Assembly (NCBI GenBank): GCA_012271025.1
Contig: JAAXHF010000150.1
Coordinates: 1-9,430 of the forward strand
Source of the DNA: Deltaproteobacteria bacterium
GTDB taxonomy: Bacteria > Desulfobacterota_B > Binatia > Bin18
Direction: 5' to 3'
DNA: 9,430 nucleotides
Part shown: one piece after another, positions 1 to 6,948 of the stretch
Position numbering within the stretch: the stretch's first letter is position 1
Layout: the number at the start of each line of letters is the position of its first letter
Position numbers and translations under genes: made by a program
The notes under the pieces: model-generated
Told to the model about the DNA's origin: nothing
The model's input: only the letters and a program-made list of their open reading frames with translations
Database searches by the model: none

Positions 1-1687
1 TCTCGCCCTTGCTACTCAGCGCCCATGCCGCTGGCACCTGGACCTCTGGGGCCTCACTAGCCCCAAGGCGGATAATTGCCTCGTCGTAGACCGCTATCGC
101 TGTCTGGAAATCGCCTAGTTTCCTATACGCCATCGCTTTTATGAGAAATGCCCGAGCAATCGATAACTCTGGTCCGTGAGACAATTCTGTACTCCAAGCA
201 GTGAACGCCTGGTCTGCGATCTCAATAACCTTCTCGAACGCCTCCTCGTTGAACGCCGTTAGGAGTACTTGCAAGAGCCGTTCGACCGACCGGTTGTCTG
301 TCACAGTCAGCGAACCGGAGAGTGTAGGTTCCTCCGGTGTCATGGAGAGTTCAGCCTTGCCGGGTTGTCGCCCCTCCATCGCTGGTCGTCCCATGCCAGA
401 GAAAATGCGGTCGAGTTCCGGCAGTTCGGCAACTGCTCGCTCAATGCCTTCGCGAATCGCTGGCGACTGCACTGCCTCCGCAATGAACTCGCCGGACATT
501 TCAGCCAGTTCGTCTTCGCTGTAGAACGCGACCATGAAGCGGATCAGATTTTGGACAACAGCCGCCTCGTCACGCTCGCGCCGGAGCTTGTAGTAGATGC
601 TGTAGAGCCGTTCCGCAGCGACGTATTGGCGTTTCTTACCGCTTCCCTTCCAGATAACCGCACCTCGGTCGGTAAGTCGGCCGAGCATAGTCGATACGGT
701 ACGAACGCCCAGGCGCGCCCGCGCCGTAATCTCGCTGGTGGTTGACGGCTGCCAGAGATCGACCACGGCGATATACACGCGCCGTTCGGTCTTTGGCAAG
801 ACTTCCATATTACTCCGAAAATACTCGGTGTGTTCGTCAATTAGCTCTACCAGCTCTTCCATCAAACGGAGGAGAGACCGGTGCTGGCCAAATCTGGCAA
901 TAATGACCAGGAGGCGGGGGCTCCCACCGGTCAGAATCTCAAGCGGTCTCATCTCACGTTTGCTCACTGCGTCGCCACTGATTCCTTGCCACAGCTCTCG
1001 GCACTCTTCTGTAGACAACGGTTTCAGATCAACAGTACGAAACAGCTCAAAGAACGGCTGCTGCGCATCGTCCAGTTCCTTGAAACGACTCGTGGCAGTC
1101 GCAAGCAGCATAATCTGGGGGTCCGACTGCAAAACCTCGCGCAGCTTCCAGCCAAAATCATCGTCCACGGTTTCGCAGAGCGCCTGCAAGTTCTCGACCA
1201 TCAGCACGAGCTGTTTGCCCAGCCGGTCCGCAGCCCGCAGAACGGCGGCAAGCGCGCGCTCCCCGAGTGTTTCCTCGCTCCAGCGACCGATCAGGTCAGC
1301 GTGCGTCTCTCGCACCTCCCGCGCAAGCTCGGGATCGTGTACAGCACTTTCTCTGGCAAGGTGGAATAGCGTTTCAAGCCAGAAGTCGGCCAGATTGAAG
1401 ACCTCCTGGCTCTCCTCCATGAACCGGACCGGCAACAGGTGCTCGGAGAGGGCAGCATCGGTGTGCAGCTCCGCGGCGACACGGGCCAGCAGCATCGTCT
1501 TGCCGCGACCGCGCGGAGCAACCACCAGCACGTGCTGGCAGGATGACGCCTCAATGTTCCCGCGCAGCACCTCAAGCACGCTGGCGAGTTCATGTTTTCT
1601 GACCACGAACTGCTCTCTCACCTCGTCGTCAGATTGGAGCAGCCCTGGATTCAACTTGCGGACCGGTGGTTTGCGTAAAGCGTCCAT
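1..1687 (-). CDS. P-loop (STAND/AAA-type) ATPase with winged helix and TPR-like C-terminus, partial
   Basis: The frame is open from an ATG at 1687 to the window edge (562 codons, no stop), so the C-terminus is missing. Visible parts: Walker A APRGRGKT at residues 57-64; a hydrophobic Walker B-like strand LVLMVEN at about 160-166, where the usual Asp-Glu is replaced by Glu-Asn; a sensor-1-like strand IMLLATAT at about 192-199; and a GGSPRLL motif at about 254-260, like the GG(N/S)PR motif of MNS/archaeal-type ATPases. A probable winged helix follows at about 300-365. From about 505 the helices have TPR character (for example AMAYRKLGDFQTAIAVYDEAI). GGAG lies 7 nt before the ATG, and only 11 bp separate it from the stop of the upstream ATPase, so the two are co-transcribed. 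A role as a nucleotide-dependent signalling switch or regulator is inferred from architecture. No enzymatic effector is visible in the part present. Confidence 0.85.
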   Translation of the reverse strand, partial: MDALRKPPVRKLNPGLLQSDDEVREQFVVRKHELASVLEVLRGNIEASSCQHVLVVAPRGRGKTMLLARVAAELHTDAALSEHLLPVRFMEESQEVFNLADFWLETLFHLARESAVHDPELAREVRETHADLIGRWSEETLGERALAAVLRAADRLGKQLVLMVENLQALCETVDDDFGWKLREVLQSDPQIMLLATATSRFKELDDAQQPFFELFRTVDLKPLSTEECRELWQGISGDAVSKREMRPLEILTGGSPRLLVIIARFGQHRSLLRLMEELVELIDEHTEYFRSNMEVLPKTERRVYIAVVDLWQPSTTSEITARARLGVRTVSTMLGRLTDRGAVIWKGSGKKRQYVAAERLYSIYYKLRRERDEAAVVQNLIRFMVAFYSEDELAEMSGEFIAEAVQSPAIREGIERAVAELPELDRIFSGMGRPAMEGRQPGKAELSMTPEEPTLSGSLTVTDNRSVERLLQVLLTAFNEEAFEKVIEIADQAFTAWSTELSHGPELSIARAFLIKAMAYRKLGDFQTAIAVYDEAIIRLGASEAPEVQVPAAWALSSKGE

Positions 1688-1698
1688 TGCACGTCTCC

Positions 1699-2931
1699 TC
1701 ACGACTTGTCGTCAGACTGGCGGCTTTTGAGAGGGGTGTGATGGTCGCGGAAGCGTGCCGCCCACCAGTCCTTCAGTAAATACGAGGGAAATCGATAGCC
1801 ACCATCAGGACCGACTTCCAGGTATCCGTCGTGCACCAGGACATCGAGCGTGTCCGTAATACGTTCGGCGGCATCGTTGACCACTGCCGAGTACAGCCGT
1901 TCCAAGCAGCGCCGGGCGTCCGGCGTGAACGCCTCCTGGGTGGCTGCCTCGGCCAGGATCTGCATCGCAATGGGATAACTCTCCTCTTCCAAGCCCTCTT
2001 GGAGACGTGTCTCGTAGTGCATGAGGTCGTTCTGGCCTGATGGTCCAAGGAGTTCCGTGCGATAGACCTCCTCGACATCCTCCACTGTCACTTGCTCCCG
2101 GCCCTGCATGATGGCGTGGTCTCGCAACCGGACGAAGAAGGACTGCACTTGGTGGGGAATCCCGACACCAAGCGCATCGTACACCGCGTTTGCCACCCCT
2201 TCCTCGACCCGTAATTGGTAGCTCGCCGCGAGCTGATCAAAACACGCAATGCTCGTGTCACGGTCCCATGGCCCTAGACGGAAGGGAGAGAGATGGTTGA
2301 TGCGGTCAGGGATGCCGAGCCGCTTGACGAGAGGTTCAAGACCGATGCTGCCGGATACGATGAGGACCAAAGAGCCGTTCCCGAGACTTTGCACCACTCC
2401 GCGCAACCAGCTCAGGAACTCGTCAACCCGTCGGGCGCCGTCGTCGCCGCCAAGCATTCGTTTCAGGAAGATCGGCAACTCATCGATGGCGAGGAGCACC
2501 GGCTTATCCTGCGTGGCACAGTCACGAAAGAGTTGTTCCCCGTAACGCCGCCAGCTTCCGGCGTCCAGCTCGGCGCGGATCTTCACGCGGAAATCATACG
2601 CGCCGACCTCCTCGACGCTGTCCCTGAACCGGCGCCCCATCGCGGCGGCTAAACGTGAGGCAATCGGGCGAACGGGATGCACGGCCTGTGCGATGTCCGC
2701 AATGACGTCCTCTTCACGAGGTGCGCCCTCAATATCGGTGGAGAGGAAAATCCACCCCCGGGCCTCAAGCCGGCGTCCCAGCTCTTGGACAACGCTGGTC
2801 TTTCCCATGCGGCGTTGTCCAGTCAGCAACACATGGTTACGGTCTTGGACCCGCGTTTCCAATATTTGCAACTCGCGCTCACGATCAAAGAAGTCGTCGC
2901 CGCTGACCCAGCGACCAGTCGCTGATTTCAT
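1699..2931 (-). CDS. AAA/STAND-type P-loop ATPase (archaeal-ATPase-like)
   Basis: A 410-aa protein read from ATG 2931. Walker A is GQRRMGKT at residues 38-45 and a full Walker B is VLLAIDEL at 145-152 (Asp150, Glu151). A sensor-1-like strand LVLIVSGS lies at 188-195, followed by a GVGIPHQVQ motif at about 255-263 comparable to the G-x-P sensor region of archaeal-type ATPases. The C-terminal 70 residues look like a winged helix ending in FPSYLLKDWW, a tail common in this ATPase group. The open frame extends to a TTG at 2949, but ATG 2931 has GAGG 5 nt upstream. The predicted transcript also starts near 2955, leaving TTG 2949 without room for a ribosome site. It is the first gene of a two-ATPase operon under its own promoter/operator. 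The cellular role is unknown. A switch protein or transcriptional regulator is an inference; it lacks a recognisable nuclease, protease or transmembrane effector. Confidence 0.88.
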   Translation of the reverse strand: MKSATGRWVSGDDFFDRERELQILETRVQDRNHVLLTGQRRMGKTSVVQELGRRLEARGWIFLSTDIEGAPREEDVIADIAQAVHPVRPIASRLAAAMGRRFRDSVEEVGAYDFRVKIRAELDAGSWRRYGEQLFRDCATQDKPVLLAIDELPIFLKRMLGGDDGARRVDEFLSWLRGVVQSLGNGSLVLIVSGSIGLEPLVKRLGIPDRINHLSPFRLGPWDRDTSIACFDQLAASYQLRVEEGVANAVYDALGVGIPHQVQSFFVRLRDHAIMQGREQVTVEDVEEVYRTELLGPSGQNDLMHYETRLQEGLEEESYPIAMQILAEAATQEAFTPDARRCLERLYSAVVNDAAERITDTLDVLVHDGYLEVGPDGGYRFPSYLLKDWWAARFRDHHTPLKSRQSDDKS

Positions 2932-2946
2932 AAATACCTCATCGTT

Positions 2947-3004
2947 CAACGGTTTTGTTGTATATTATGTTTCAACGAAATCGTTGTCAACTATTTTGTT
3001 GAAA
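2947..3004. promoter_or_regulatory. Triple CAAC-N6-GTTG operator with 35-bp palindrome
   Basis: Three copies of CAAC-N6-GTTG occur at 2947-2960, 2973-2986 and 2988-3001. The last two, separated by one base, form a near-perfect palindrome at 2970-3004: 17-nt arms matching at 15 positions around T2987. This palindrome covers the -35 box and part of the spacer of the ATPase promoter; the first copy overlaps the expected transcription start. Covering both sites is the classic layout of a repressor operator. The cognate protein is not identifiable. Because no separate regulator gene is near, autoregulation by one of the ATPases, both with likely winged helices, is a reasonable inference. Confidence 0.7.
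2962..2990 (-). promoter_or_regulatory. sigma-70-type promoter of the ATPase operon
   Basis: On the minus strand there is a perfect -35 box TTGACA (2985-2990), a 17-nt spacer (2968-2984) and a -10 box TAATAT (2962-2967). Transcription would begin near 2955, giving a leader of about 24 nt before ATG 2931 with its GAGG at 2937-2940. The -35 box lies at the centre of a palindrome, so access by RNA polymerase is probably controlled there. Confidence 0.75.
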
Positions 3005-3377
3005 ATTATCAAGCCATGACGAACAAGCAAAGGTGTCCATGCAAAAATCGACGTTTGCGATAGTGCTTACTGGCGCGGCCTGCGCCAGAAAAGGAAGAGA
3101 ACCTGCAGGAGCGGCTGCCCTGTGGGTATGACGCTCCTGGCCAAAGATTGACGACGCTCGGGTCTGAACAATAGGGGCGACGCATACGTCGCCCCTACAG
3201 ACGCATCAACTCATTCCTGTATGGCGTCCCAGCGTCGGCTTGCATAGGATCAGGACACTGGATTCCCTTTATCCAATGTCACGCGCTGTAATGAGCGGCG
3301 CGCCGTTTTCTCGAAGGCCGCCTTTAGCGACGCATTCGGATTCTTGATGGCGGGTTGTCGAAAATTCCCAGCACGCG
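3005..3377. other. Intergenic region without a convincing gene
   Basis: This stretch separates the ATPase promoter from the end of the dehydrogenase operon. It holds a 7-bp-stem hairpin at 3070-3088 (CTGGCGC/GCGCCAG), a spaced 8-bp inverted repeat at 3106-3113 and 3132-3139 (CAGGAGCG/CGCTCCTG), and the dispersed-type palindrome at 3172-3197. A 30-codon plus-strand frame from ATG 3039 starts like a signal peptide (MQKSTFAIVLTGAACA) but ends quickly and is not called as a gene. No T-run terminator for the minus-strand dehydrogenase operon is obvious. Confidence 0.6.
3172..3197. repeat. Perfect palindrome of the dispersed TAGGGGCGAC type
   Basis: TAGGGGCGACG at 3172-3182 and its exact reverse complement at 3187-3197 enclose a 4-nt CATA loop. 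Sequences of the form GTAGGGGCGAC...GTCGCCCCTAC recur as short dispersed intergenic palindromes in many unrelated, often uncultivated, bacteria, so this is most likely one copy of a REP- or MITE-like repeat. There is no T-run on either side, so it is not a normal intrinsic terminator. Only one copy is present in the window, so the repeat status rests on recalled similarity, not on the sequence alone. Confidence 0.6.
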
Positions 3378-5081
3378 CTAGGACTCCGGCAGGGCGAACA
3401 CCACCAGCGCGCTGCCCTGATTGACCTTGTCCGGCTTGCCCAGCAGGGTCGTAGCCAACCCCCCACCGCCGCTCGGCACGGCCACGTACTGCCGGCCGTC
3501 AAGCTTGTAGGTCACCGGCTGTCCGCGCACCCCCGAGCCGGTCTGGAAGCGCCACAACAGCGCGCCCGTGTCGGCGTCAAAGGCCAGGGCATAGCCGGCC
3601 TGATTGCCGGTGAACACCAGGCCGCCGGCCGTGGCCAGGGTGCCGCCGACCAGGGGATAGTCGTCCTTGTACTGCCATGTGATTGCGCCGGTCGAGGGAT
3701 TGATCGCCGACAGGTGGCCGTAGGACGAACCGTCGTCGCCCTGGGTGGCGCCCGGGCCGCCGCCCCAGTAGGGAATGCCCTGCACGAAGATTGCGGCCGC
3801 TTTGCGCATCTCCATGCAGCTCTCGATGACCGGCACATACAGCAGACCCGTCAGCGGGCTGTAGGCGGCAGTCACCGAGCCGTTCTGGCCACCGGCCGCG
3901 CCCGGACAGATCATCTCCTGCGGCTCCGGGGTTGGGACATAACGGGGATCGACAATCGGGCGGCCCGCCTCGTCCAGCCCCTTGGCCCAGTTCAGCTGCT
4001 CGACATACTTGGTGGCGTGCAGATAGTCCCCGGTCGCCCGGTCGAGCACGTACAAATAGCCGTTGCGGTTGGGCTGCACGATCGCCTTGACCGTCTTGCC
4101 GCTGCGCTCGACATCGACCAGCAGCAGGCCGGTATTGCCGTCGTAGTCCCAGATATCGTGGGGGGTGAACTGGAAGTGCCATTGGATCTGGCCGGTTTCA
4201 GGACTCAGGGCCAGCACCGAGCTGGAATACAGGTTATCGCCCTCGCGCACGTCGCCGTTCCAGTCGGGGCCGGGGTTGCCGGCCGCCCAGTACAGCAGAT
4301 CCTGGTCCGGGTCGTAGGAGCCGGTGACCCAGGTCGCCCCGCCGCCGCTCTTCCACGAGTCGCCGGCCCAGGTGTCATTGCCCGGCTCTCCCTCACCCGG
4401 AATCGTATAGCGTCGCCAGCGCCGCTCGCCGGTCTTGGCGTCATAGGCGTCCAGAAACCCCCGCACGCCGTAGTCGCCGCCAGCGATGCCGACCACCACC
4501 AGATCCTTGACCACCAGCGGCGCGCCCGTCCCGCTAAAGCCCCGGTGATATTTTTCGATCTCGACATTCCACACCACCTCGCCCGTCCTGCGGTCCAGGG
4601 CGACCAGGCGGGCATCCAGGGTGCCCATGTACAGGGTATTGTCGGCAATGGCCACGCCACGGTTGCCCGGCCCGCAGCAGATACGGGCGTCACTCGGCAT
4701 GTCGTGATCGTATTTCCACACCACCTCGCCCGTCTTGGCGTCAAGCGCGTACACGTGGTTGTAGGCGGCCGAGACATACATCATCCCGTCGGCCACAATC
4801 GGCGCGGCCTGAAACTGGTAGGGAATCCCGGTCTGGAAGACCCAGGCCGGACTGAGCTTTGTGACGTTGCTGCGGTCGATATCGGTCAGCGGGCTGAAAC
4901 GGGTGTTGTCGTAGTTGCCACCATACATCAGCCAGTCGCGCGACTCGGCCGTGCCGCTCAGTAGCCGCTGCGGGGTGACTGGCTTGAGCGCGGAATCGGC
5001 CTCGCTCCGGGCTTCGTCGGCGGCCTGCATGGCCAGCAGCACCACGCACACGGCGAACAGGACTCGGGACACGGATTGCAT
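3378..5081 (-). CDS. Periplasmic PQQ-dependent alcohol-type dehydrogenase, paralogue 2
   Basis: A 567-aa quinoprotein of the methanol/ethanol dehydrogenase family. It oxidises an alcohol with PQQ and passes electrons to a periplasmic acceptor; the substrate is not predictable here. An N-terminal signal peptide (VLFAVCVVLLAMQA) is followed by eight-bladed propeller sequence with repeated W-motif segments. By analogy with MxaF: vicinal Cys135-Cys136 (ICCGPGNRG), PQQ-stacking Trp251, metal ligand Asn269 (AAGNP), catalytic Asp312 plus Asp314 in WDYDG, and Arg339 in QPNRNG. The position matching MxaF Glu177 is Asp203 (GIAGGDYG), unlike its neighbour. There is no CxxCH haem motif, so it is a type I (non-haem) enzyme. 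ATG 5081 has an AGGAGG-type site and follows the upstream paralogue by only 9 bp, so the genes are co-transcribed and arose by tandem duplication. Confidence 0.93.
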   Translation of the reverse strand: MQSVSRVLFAVCVVLLAMQAADEARSEADSALKPVTPQRLLSGTAESRDWLMYGGNYDNTRFSPLTDIDRSNVTKLSPAWVFQTGIPYQFQAAPIVADGMMYVSAAYNHVYALDAKTGEVVWKYDHDMPSDARICCGPGNRGVAIADNTLYMGTLDARLVALDRRTGEVVWNVEIEKYHRGFSGTGAPLVVKDLVVVGIAGGDYGVRGFLDAYDAKTGERRWRRYTIPGEGEPGNDTWAGDSWKSGGGATWVTGSYDPDQDLLYWAAGNPGPDWNGDVREGDNLYSSSVLALSPETGQIQWHFQFTPHDIWDYDGNTGLLLVDVERSGKTVKAIVQPNRNGYLYVLDRATGDYLHATKYVEQLNWAKGLDEAGRPIVDPRYVPTPEPQEMICPGAAGGQNGSVTAAYSPLTGLLYVPVIESCMEMRKAAAIFVQGIPYWGGGPGATQGDDGSSYGHLSAINPSTGAITWQYKDDYPLVGGTLATAGGLVFTGNQAGYALAFDADTGALLWRFQTGSGVRGQPVTYKLDGRQYVAVPSGGGGLATTLLGKPDKVNQGSALVVFALPES

Positions 5082-5090
5082 TGTTCCTCC

Positions 5091-6806
5091 TCATTCGGGC
5101 AGGGCAAACACGGCCAGGGCGCTGCCCTTGTTGATGGCGGCATTCTCGCCGACAAAGGTAACGACCAGTCCGCCGGCTCCGCTGGGCACGGCCACGTACT
5201 GGCGGCCGCCGACCTTGTAGGTAATCGGCTGACCACGCACGGTCGAGCCGGTCTGGAATTTCCACAACACCTCGCCGCTGCGATCATCAAAGGCCATGGC
5301 GTAGCCGTGCTGGTTGCCGGTGAAGACCAGACCGCCGGCCGTAGCCAGAGTGCCGCCCATCAGGGGATAGTCGTCAACGTAGCGCCACTTGGTTTCCCCA
5401 CTGGTGGGATCAATCGCCGCCAGGTGGCCGTAGGACGAACCGTCGTCGCCCTGGGTCTTGCCCGGTCCGCCGCCCCAGTACGGAATGCCGCGAATAAACG
5501 TCGCCTTGGCCTTCAGCATCTCCATGCAGCTCTCGATGACCGGCACAAACAAGAGCTTGGCCAGCGGGCTGTAGGCGGCGGTATACGAACCGTTCTGGCC
5601 ACCCGGCGCGCCCGGGCAAATGAGCGTGCCGCCGTCTTGGGTGGGCACGAATTCAGGGTTGACAATCGGTCGGCCCGTTTCGTCCAGCCCCTTGGCCCAG
5701 TTCAGGCGCTCGACATACTGGGAGCCGTGCAGATACTCGCCGGTGGCGCGGTCCAGGACGTACAGGTAGCCGTTCCGGTTGGGCTGGGCCAGGGCTTTGA
5801 CCGTCTTGCCGCTGCGCTGCACATCGACCAGCAGCAGGCCGGTATTGCCGTCGTAATCCCAGATGTCGTGGGGGGTAAACTGGAAGTGCCATTTGATCTG
5901 GCCGGTTGCCGGGTCCAGCGCCAGGACCGAGCTGGTGTACAGGTTGTCGCCCTCACGCCCGTCGCCGTTCCAGTCGGGCGCCGGATTGCCGACGCCCCAG
6001 TACACCAGGTCCTGCTCGGCATCGTAGGCTCCGGTCACCCAGGTCGGCCCGCCGCCGTGCTTCCACGAGTCGCCAGCCCAGGTCTCGGCCCCAGGCTCGC
6101 CCTCGGCCGGGACGGTATACGTCCGCCACTGGCGCTGCCCGGTTTTCACGTCATAAGCGTCCACATAGCCGCGTATGCCGTACTCCCCGCCGGCAACGCC
6201 GACCACGACCGTATCTCTGACCACTAGCGGTGCGGCGGTGACGCTGAAGCCGGCGGTGTGTTCATCAACCGCCACGTTCCAGATGACTTCGCCGGTCCGA
6301 CGGTGCAGGGCGACCAGACGGGCGTCGAGGGTGCCCATGAACACCGTGTCTCCGGCAATCGCCACCCCGCGGTTACCGGGCCCGCAGCAGATGCGCAGAT
6401 CCCTGGGCAGGGGATGATCGTACTTCCACACCGGATCGCCGGTTGCAGCGTCCAGGGCGTACAGGTGGTTATAGGCGGCGGTCACGTACAGGATACCGTC
6501 GGCAACAATGGGCGAGGCCTGGAACTGGTACGGCACCCCGGTCTGAAACACCCAGGCGAGGCTGAGCGAGCCGACATTGTCCCGGTTGATATCGCCCAGC
6601 GGACTGAAGCGCGAGTTATCGTAGCTGCCGCCATACATCAGCCAGTCGGCCGGCTCGGCCGTACCGGTCAGCAAACGCTCGTGGCTGACCGGCTCGAGCG
6701 GCGCACCGTTTTCCCGGTCTGACGTTTCTTCTGCGCGGAGCGGACTGACCAGCCCCAGCACAACGATGAGTCCCACGGTCCCACGCCACCAACAGGCTTG
6801 CAACAT
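5091..6806 (-). CDS. Periplasmic PQQ-dependent alcohol-type dehydrogenase, paralogue 1
   Basis: A 571-aa quinoprotein, clearly paralogous over its whole length to the next gene downstream. The start is ATG 6806: it follows a GGAGGAG ribosome site and gives a normal signal peptide (WWR n-region, hydrophobic core GTVGLIVVLGLV, probable cleavage after LRA at about residue 25). A longer frame to 6845 lacks these. Family features by analogy with MxaF: vicinal Cys140-Cys141, Trp256 stacking on PQQ, metal ligands Glu208 (VAGGEYG) and Asn274 (GVGNP), catalytic Asp317 with Asp319 two residues on (WDYDG), and Arg344 (QPNRNG). The extra Asp is the residue linked to lanthanide binding in XoxF and PedH. 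No haem c motif is present, so a separate cytochrome must accept electrons; none is encoded in the window. It is the first gene of the operon. Substrate is unknown. Confidence 0.93.
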   Translation of the reverse strand: MLQACWWRGTVGLIVVLGLVSPLRAEETSDRENGAPLEPVSHERLLTGTAEPADWLMYGGSYDNSRFSPLGDINRDNVGSLSLAWVFQTGVPYQFQASPIVADGILYVTAAYNHLYALDAATGDPVWKYDHPLPRDLRICCGPGNRGVAIAGDTVFMGTLDARLVALHRRTGEVIWNVAVDEHTAGFSVTAAPLVVRDTVVVGVAGGEYGIRGYVDAYDVKTGQRQWRTYTVPAEGEPGAETWAGDSWKHGGGPTWVTGAYDAEQDLVYWGVGNPAPDWNGDGREGDNLYTSSVLALDPATGQIKWHFQFTPHDIWDYDGNTGLLLVDVQRSGKTVKALAQPNRNGYLYVLDRATGEYLHGSQYVERLNWAKGLDETGRPIVNPEFVPTQDGGTLICPGAPGGQNGSYTAAYSPLAKLLFVPVIESCMEMLKAKATFIRGIPYWGGGPGKTQGDDGSSYGHLAAIDPTSGETKWRYVDDYPLMGGTLATAGGLVFTGNQHGYAMAFDDRSGEVLWKFQTGSTVRGQPITYKVGGRQYVAVPSGAGGLVVTFVGENAAINKGSALAVFALPE

Positions 6807-6843
6807 ATCTCCTCCCCTTCGGTCTGCGGCAGAGCTGACGGGC

Positions 6844-6872
6844 AACCTACTGGCTTTTCCTCACACGATCAA
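6844..6872 (-). promoter_or_regulatory. Possible promoter of the dehydrogenase operon
   Basis: On the minus strand TTGATC (6867-6872) is followed after 17 nt by TAGGTT (6844-6849), about 40 nt before ATG 6806. The -10 match is weak. The 142-bp divergent gap between the dehydrogenase and hydrolase genes also carries a direct repeat GGCCGTCA at 6898-6905 and 6920-6927 (22-bp period), which could be a regulator site. Confidence 0.3.
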
Positions 6873-6948
6873 GGGAAACGGCCCGGCGCTGGACCTCGGC
6901 CGTCATTCCTGGCATGACTGGCCGTCAGTAGCTACACAGGAGGGAAGC

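Noticed and set aside
738..1730. 330-codon plus-strand frame opposite the second ATPase
   Set aside because: It is antisense to a frame with clear P-loop motifs, its translation is Ser/Arg-rich low-complexity sequence with no domain, and it lacks a convincing ribosome site.
2932..2949. TTG 2949 as start of the first ATPase
   Set aside because: The predicted transcript begins about 6 nt earlier, leaving no ribosome site, whereas ATG 2931 has GAGG at proper spacing.
2947..3004. The repeated CAAC/GTTG units as a CRISPR array or phage attachment site
   Set aside because: The units are short inverted repeats with very short, unequal spacing and no spacers of CRISPR size; position over a promoter fits an operator.
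3070..3088. 7-bp hairpin as a terminator
   Set aside because: There is no T-run after the stem on either strand, and no gene ends next to it.
3269..3502. 77-codon minus-strand frame at the end of the dehydrogenase operon
   Set aside because: Most of it is an out-of-frame reading of the dehydrogenase C-terminus, and the remaining tail in the gap shows no recognisable domain.
3714..4964. 416-codon plus-strand frame opposite the downstream dehydrogenase, with a similar 383-codon one at 5076-6227
   Set aside because: Both are antisense shadows produced by GC-rich codon use in the paired dehydrogenase genes. They resemble each other only because the sense genes are paralogous.
6766..6948. N-terminal extension of the lactonase-like hydrolase
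   Set aside because: It overlaps the signal-peptide region of the divergent dehydrogenase and has no fold-related sequence; ATG 6949 has a strong AGGAGG site.
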